Source: Carex sylvatica (taxonomy: Eukaryota; Streptophyta; Magnoliopsida; Poales; Cyperaceae). From it: a DNA stretch of 64,000 nucleotides. Shown in pieces: positions 60,205 to 64,000 of this stretch. Each line of letters starts with the position of its first letter. Within the stretch, counting starts at the first letter, position 1. Location: NCBI GenBank assembly GCA_964058845.1, contig CAXKVR010000076.1:434001-498000 (forward strand), in the 5' to 3' direction. The position numbers and the translations under genes were made by a program. The notes beneath the pieces are model-generated. The model worked only from the letters and a program-made list of their open reading frames with translations, made no database searches and was not told where the DNA came from.

Positions 60205-61730
60205 TTAATTAGGGAAGACGCAATTCTTGCGGATCTCACCATTGGCAGCAGTCTTCACCCCGAGCCTTCCAAGCGTCACCATGGAGTCACTAAATGCTGT
60301 GAAGAATGCATTTTGATCCGCTGCAAATTTGTCCACTATGCCCTGTGAACTTGAATCAAAGTACAAGGCACTATCTGAGAAGAGGACACCCTTCTTTTGT
60401 TGCAGCATCAAGAAGTAGTTATTGTCAAAAGTTAACACGGATTGATCAAAGAATACAAAAGAATTGGGGTTCATAAACGAAGGGCATGTGCCTTGAAGTT
60501 GGCTAGCAAAACTGGGGTCCAAAAATGGGTCGACAGTCGGATAAAGACGGGGGTTGACAAAGAAGCAGCTAGTAGCACCGAGTGTATGACCGCCTATAAA
60601 TGAATAACTTAACAAGTTATAGTTTTGCATCACAGTTCATTTGGTAGTAGCTTGTTCATTAAAAAAAAATAGAACAGATATTCGACCTGAAAGTGCAACC
60701 AAATCAGTTACGCTCAACCCTTGGGCAGAGAACCTCGTCATTAGTTGGGGTACATTTTCAGATGCCGAAGGAAGGTCGACATCGCTAGCTCTTGCCCCCA
60801 TTGCATCGTACCTTCCAAGCTCCACTTTCCATGTCGGGCCACCACTCTGCCACACAAAACCCAGCTAATTAATCTCATATTTTGATCCAAAAAAATAGCA
60901 CAGCAAAGTTCACTCAAATTAAATAACATTACCAGGAGAACTGCATCTCTAGCAGCAAGGGCAATAATATCTGCACATGAGACCTTGTTTGTGCATTGTG
61001 GATCCGCATCCACCGCATTCTTTGCTTGGATGATTGTGTTGTACCCATCTACTCTTAAAAATTGATTCTCAGGATTGTGCCGCTCATCGTCATTACTTGG
61101 ATTTGTGATCATAATTGAAGCATCACAGCCCTATAGTTGCAACGCAGAAGGATTTATGGACAGCATCAAATGTTCTTATAGTGATAAAAAGCAAACATTT
61201 CTATTTCTTAAACTAAAAAATTAATTAGAAGCATTTGTAAAGGACATGAAGAAGGAACTTACTGTAGCAAAACAATCATGAAAAAAGAGACGTAGAGTGG
61301 CAGCTGCAGCTATTGGTGACGAGGCCATCATCCCTCTGACAGCACCTTGAACAAGGCTTTCAAGATTTGGGCATATGTTAGCATAGTAGTCCGTACTCAA
61401 TTTCCCGGCTGTTTTGTTCTGTGAAGGTGCAGGTGCTGGTACTGGTGCTGGTGCTGGTGCAGGCGTAGGCACGGCTGTAGGAGCAAGCGCTGGAGCATCT
61501 GAAGGAGAACCAGCTGGTGCATCTGTAGGAGCACCAGCTGGTGCATCTGTAGGAGCACCAGCTGGCGGTTCGGTTGTCGTTGGTGGTGCAGGTGGCGCCC
61601 CACTATCTGGAGGTGGAGGAGCATAAGTATTATCCTTTGGCGGTGCATTGGCTCCGCCATTCGAAAAAGGGCACTCGGCCGCTGCTGCTACAAGGAGGGA
61701 AACTAAGATCAACAAATTGAGTGCTGTCAT
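60205..61730 (-). CDS. Class III peroxidase with Pro/Ala-rich N-terminal extension
   Basis: Exons (minus) 61730-61263, 61130-60933, 60846-60687 and 60593-60205, all GT-AG, join to 404 residues with the classical three-intron layout of class III peroxidases. Residues 1-18 form a signal peptide, so it is secreted to wall or vacuole. Residues about 19-109 are a Pro/Ala/Thr-rich tail with repeats of GAPTDAPA. The catalytic domain follows: RLFFHDCF with Arg147 and distal His151, GCDASI, VSCADIIALAARD, and LSGGHTLG with proximal His278. All eight conserved Cys are present, plus one more at AECPF. It oxidises phenolics with H2O2 (lignin, wall cross-linking, defence). The extension is unusual; most members begin the domain right after the signal peptide and have about 320-350 residues. 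The gene looks intact. Confidence 0.95.
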
Positions 61731-61809
61731 GGTTACTTAGTTCCCTCTGCACTCTGATGATTTATTGATGGTATGGATGTGGTGTGTCTCAAAGGATCGG
61801 ATTGTGTGT

Positions 61810-61816
61810 TTATATA
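61810..61816 (-). promoter_or_regulatory. TATA box of peroxidase gene
   Basis: On the minus strand CACTATATAAACACAC lies about 80 bases before the ATG at 61730, a normal plant spacing. Confidence 0.7.
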
Positions 61817-62004
61817 GTGCTCACAAGGGGAGGGCTAGGCTTGTGGTTTCCACATACTTGCTCATTGTTTTGAGATAGGTACTCAATACTTAATTAGGAG
61901 GTGACATCCATGCACGTCTTCATTCCTTGTTCTAAGAATTGGTTCAAATGACAGTCTTGCTCTTGTTCGAACAAGTAACCTTTTTTTTTTTTTATTATAT
62001 TCTG

Positions 62005-62760
62005 TAATCTTCTAGACTGTGCCAAACAGTTGTGTTGGTATGATAAACATTGTATAGAGGACCTATCGGTGAATAGGCCATTATGGAATAGTCTAGGGGG
62101 TTGCTTGTAAGAGTGTTTTGTAAGGCTCTATATAAGCCCAACGATTTTCCCATTTTCTCTCTATTTTTCGCCGATTTTACTGTAGCACTAGTAGACAGAG
62201 AAGTCATCGTCCCCCGCAATCGCTGATTGGTCGGACCAGATCGCCGCGCCTTGACCTAGCCCAGCCCCGCCAGATCCAGATCGGCCCGCCGCGACTGGCC
62301 TGAGCCTGAGCGCCGCCGCTCTGCTCCGCCCGCCCTGCTGGAGGTCCGCCCGTTCGCTCCAGTTGGGTCTGAGCTGCCTAGCTCCGCTCCAGCCAAGCTT
62401 TGACCTCCGCCTCTGGTCTGAGCCGCTCCACCCTCTGGTCTGAGCTCCGCCCTAGCTCCGCCCTTGACCACCGCCAGCTACCTTCTTTCTCCGTTTTTGC
62501 TGTTTTTTTTTCTTTTCTTTCTTGGCAGATCTGGTTCTTATGCAGTGGATGGCCGGCGTGGGAGGCCTAAATCCCACGATACCCGAGAAGGGGGTTTCGA
62601 ACGGGTTTGGACTTGATTCTTGATGAGATAGATCGAGAACGGGTCAAGAAAGCGAAGAAGAAAGGGGGAGAAGGTTTAGATCCGTGTTGAGACGCAAAAT
62701 CGGGTCTTGGGGAAGAACGAGGATTTGACTCAATCTTTTGAGTATATCTGAGTCAAATCG
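62005..62760 (+). mobile_element. LTR and leader of a second copia element
   Basis: Contains a TATA motif (CTATATAAGCC, 62128-62138), a C-rich leader with CTCCGCC/GCCCGCC runs (62220-62480), then purine-rich sequence up to the gag ATG at 62761. The LTR start and the primer-binding site could not be fixed, so the inner boundary is unknown. Confidence 0.55.
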
Positions 62761-64000
62761 ATGGCAGCTGAGGGTTCAGGCACGGGTATCGCAATGAAAG
62801 GGGCCTTGGAGAAGCTGAGTGGTGATGAGATCGCAATGTTGATGCGAGCATTCAGCTTTGCCTCTAGTGACGTGGCACCAAAACCAACCCCAGCACCAAG
62901 GGTGGAGCTTCCACCGATTGATGTGAAACTCGATGGTTCAGGTTCGTATCTGAGCTGGTCACGTCGGGTGCGGTACACTCTAGTCGGGAGGAAGCTAGAG
63001 GGGTACCTGACTGGAGCGATTGCTGAGCCAGCTGAGGGTGCTCCGGCAAGAGATGAGTGGAGGTCCACTCATATGCTGGTGTACATCTGGCTCTTGAACT
63101 CGATGACTCGAGAGATTGCAGCCAATGTCGATGGCATGGAGGATGTGAGGTGTGTCTGAGAGAAGTTGAGGAAGACGTATGATGGTGTGGGGAACAACCT
63201 AAGGGTTTATCAGATGAAAGGGGAGATCGCTGCTTGCGTACAGGGGGAAAGGACTGTGCAGCAGTATGCCATAGAGCTGGAGCGCTTATGGCTGGATCAT
63301 GACTACTGCACGAGGACGTTGTGTTGCCCTGATCCTGCGTGCAGGAAGACTGAGGCTTGCATGCAGGATAGGACCATGGGATTCCTTAGAGGTCTGGCCC
63401 TAGCCTTCGAGCAGAGGACTGCGATGTTACTAGCTCAGACGAAGATTCCCTCGCTTGAGGAGGCAGTCTCGGCTATGATACAGGAGGAGACCCGGATCGG
63501 GCTCCAAGCTGGGGCAGGGGGACTTCTAGGGGTGAAGTCAGCCCTAGCCGTCTCCAACTCCGGTGGTACCAGGTCTAGAGGTGAGACCCGGGAGTGCTAC
63601 AACTGTGGAGAGGTAGGCCACCTGAAGTCGGCTTGCACTAAGCCACCAAAGGTGAGGAACTCTGGTGGACGTGGTCAGTCTGGAGATCGTGGTCGCAGTC
63701 GTGGCCGCAGAGGAGGTGGAAGAGGGGGCTACCGGGCAAACCTGATGGTAGCAGGCGAAGAGGACGAAGGGGGTGCGCAAGACGAGGAGCTCTCTGCGGA
63801 GGACCAGGAGCTCTTGAGAGCCTACTCCCAGCTACTTAAGAGGAAGGAGAAAGGCACGGTAGAGGATGCATCTACCTCTGGTAACATTGCCTATTATGCT
63901 CATTCAGTCGCAGGTACTAATGACACACATGCTCTTGCCTCTATATCCACCGTTAGTTCACCATGGATTGTTGATTCTGGTGCTTCCAGACATGTGACGG
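62761..64000 (+). pseudogene. Copia gag and start of protease, one in-frame stop, runs off window
   Basis: The frame from the ATG at 62761 is open to the window edge except for one TGA at 63157-63159, where VRCV-stop-EKLRKTYDGV suggests an original TGG (Trp). Gag (SYLSWSRRVRYTLVGRKLEGYL, ERTVQQYAIELERLW) is followed by a zinc knuckle CYNCGEVGHLKSAC at about residue 279, an Arg/Gly-rich stretch, and the protease motif WIVDSGASRHV with its Asp near 405. It is GC-richer and unrelated in gag sequence to the element at 22983-29592. Without readthrough it would give only a 132-residue gag piece. Confidence 0.85.

Noticed and set aside
61397..61660. Open frames overlapping the peroxidase N-terminal repeats on both strands
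   Set aside because: Shadows of the Pro/Ala-coding repeat; low complexity, no independent start or family.
62256..62471. GC-rich 71-codon minus-strand frame
   Set aside because: Lies in the GC-rich copia leader; composition explains the lack of stops.

Overview
The window is nuclear DNA of a flowering plant. Genes are sparse, split by short AT-rich spliceosomal introns, and belong to plant families: class III peroxidase, DREPP/PCaP cation-binding protein, F-box/DUF295 and TTL-type TPR protein. Transposable elements fill most of the space between them. A monocot is my guess, from the DUF295 F-box genes and the GC-rich copia leader at the right edge. The sequence does not let me name a species.

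Layout. 1-1.8 kb: a truncated TTL-like TPR gene. About 2.3-22.7 kb: a large inverted duplication whose arms (about 2320-7433 and 17866-22690) each carry one F-box/DUF295 gene, transcribed away from the centre. The centre holds a Gypsy LTR remnant, a dead L1-type LINE, a hAT element with GCTATAGCGG repeats, and extra broken pieces of the arms. 22.98-29.59 kb: an apparently intact, recently inserted Ty1-copia element with a 5-bp target duplication, sitting in an older repeat. 29.79-35.45 kb: a non-autonomous CACTA element that has captured an F-box/LRR gene fragment. 41.5-43.1 kb: an intact four-coding-exon DREPP/PCaP gene. 46.1-50.4 kb: a second, unrelated CACTA element. 51.0-56.2 kb: a dense cluster of long-hairpin MITEs, several placed next to each other in (TA)n tracts. 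57.8-59.4 kb: a broken MCM6 pseudogene, recognisable only exon by exon. 60.2-61.7 kb: an intact four-exon class III peroxidase with a Pro/Ala-rich N-terminal extension. 62.0-64.0 kb: the start of another copia element whose gag has an in-frame stop.

The resident genes do not form an operon or an obvious pathway. The peroxidase (secreted, cell wall) and DREPP (plasma membrane, Ca2+/phosphoinositide signalling) look functional. Both F-box genes have open frames. The TTL-like gene is truncated and MCM6 is dead. I found no convincing new biological system. The most informative items are the hidden MCM6 pseudogene, the datable order of insertions in the inverted duplication (hAT before duplication, Helitron after), the nested transposons, and a DREPP protein without the usual N-myristoylation glycine. 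All boundaries were set by eye; splice sites were chosen from GT/GC-AG signals, reading frame and family similarity.
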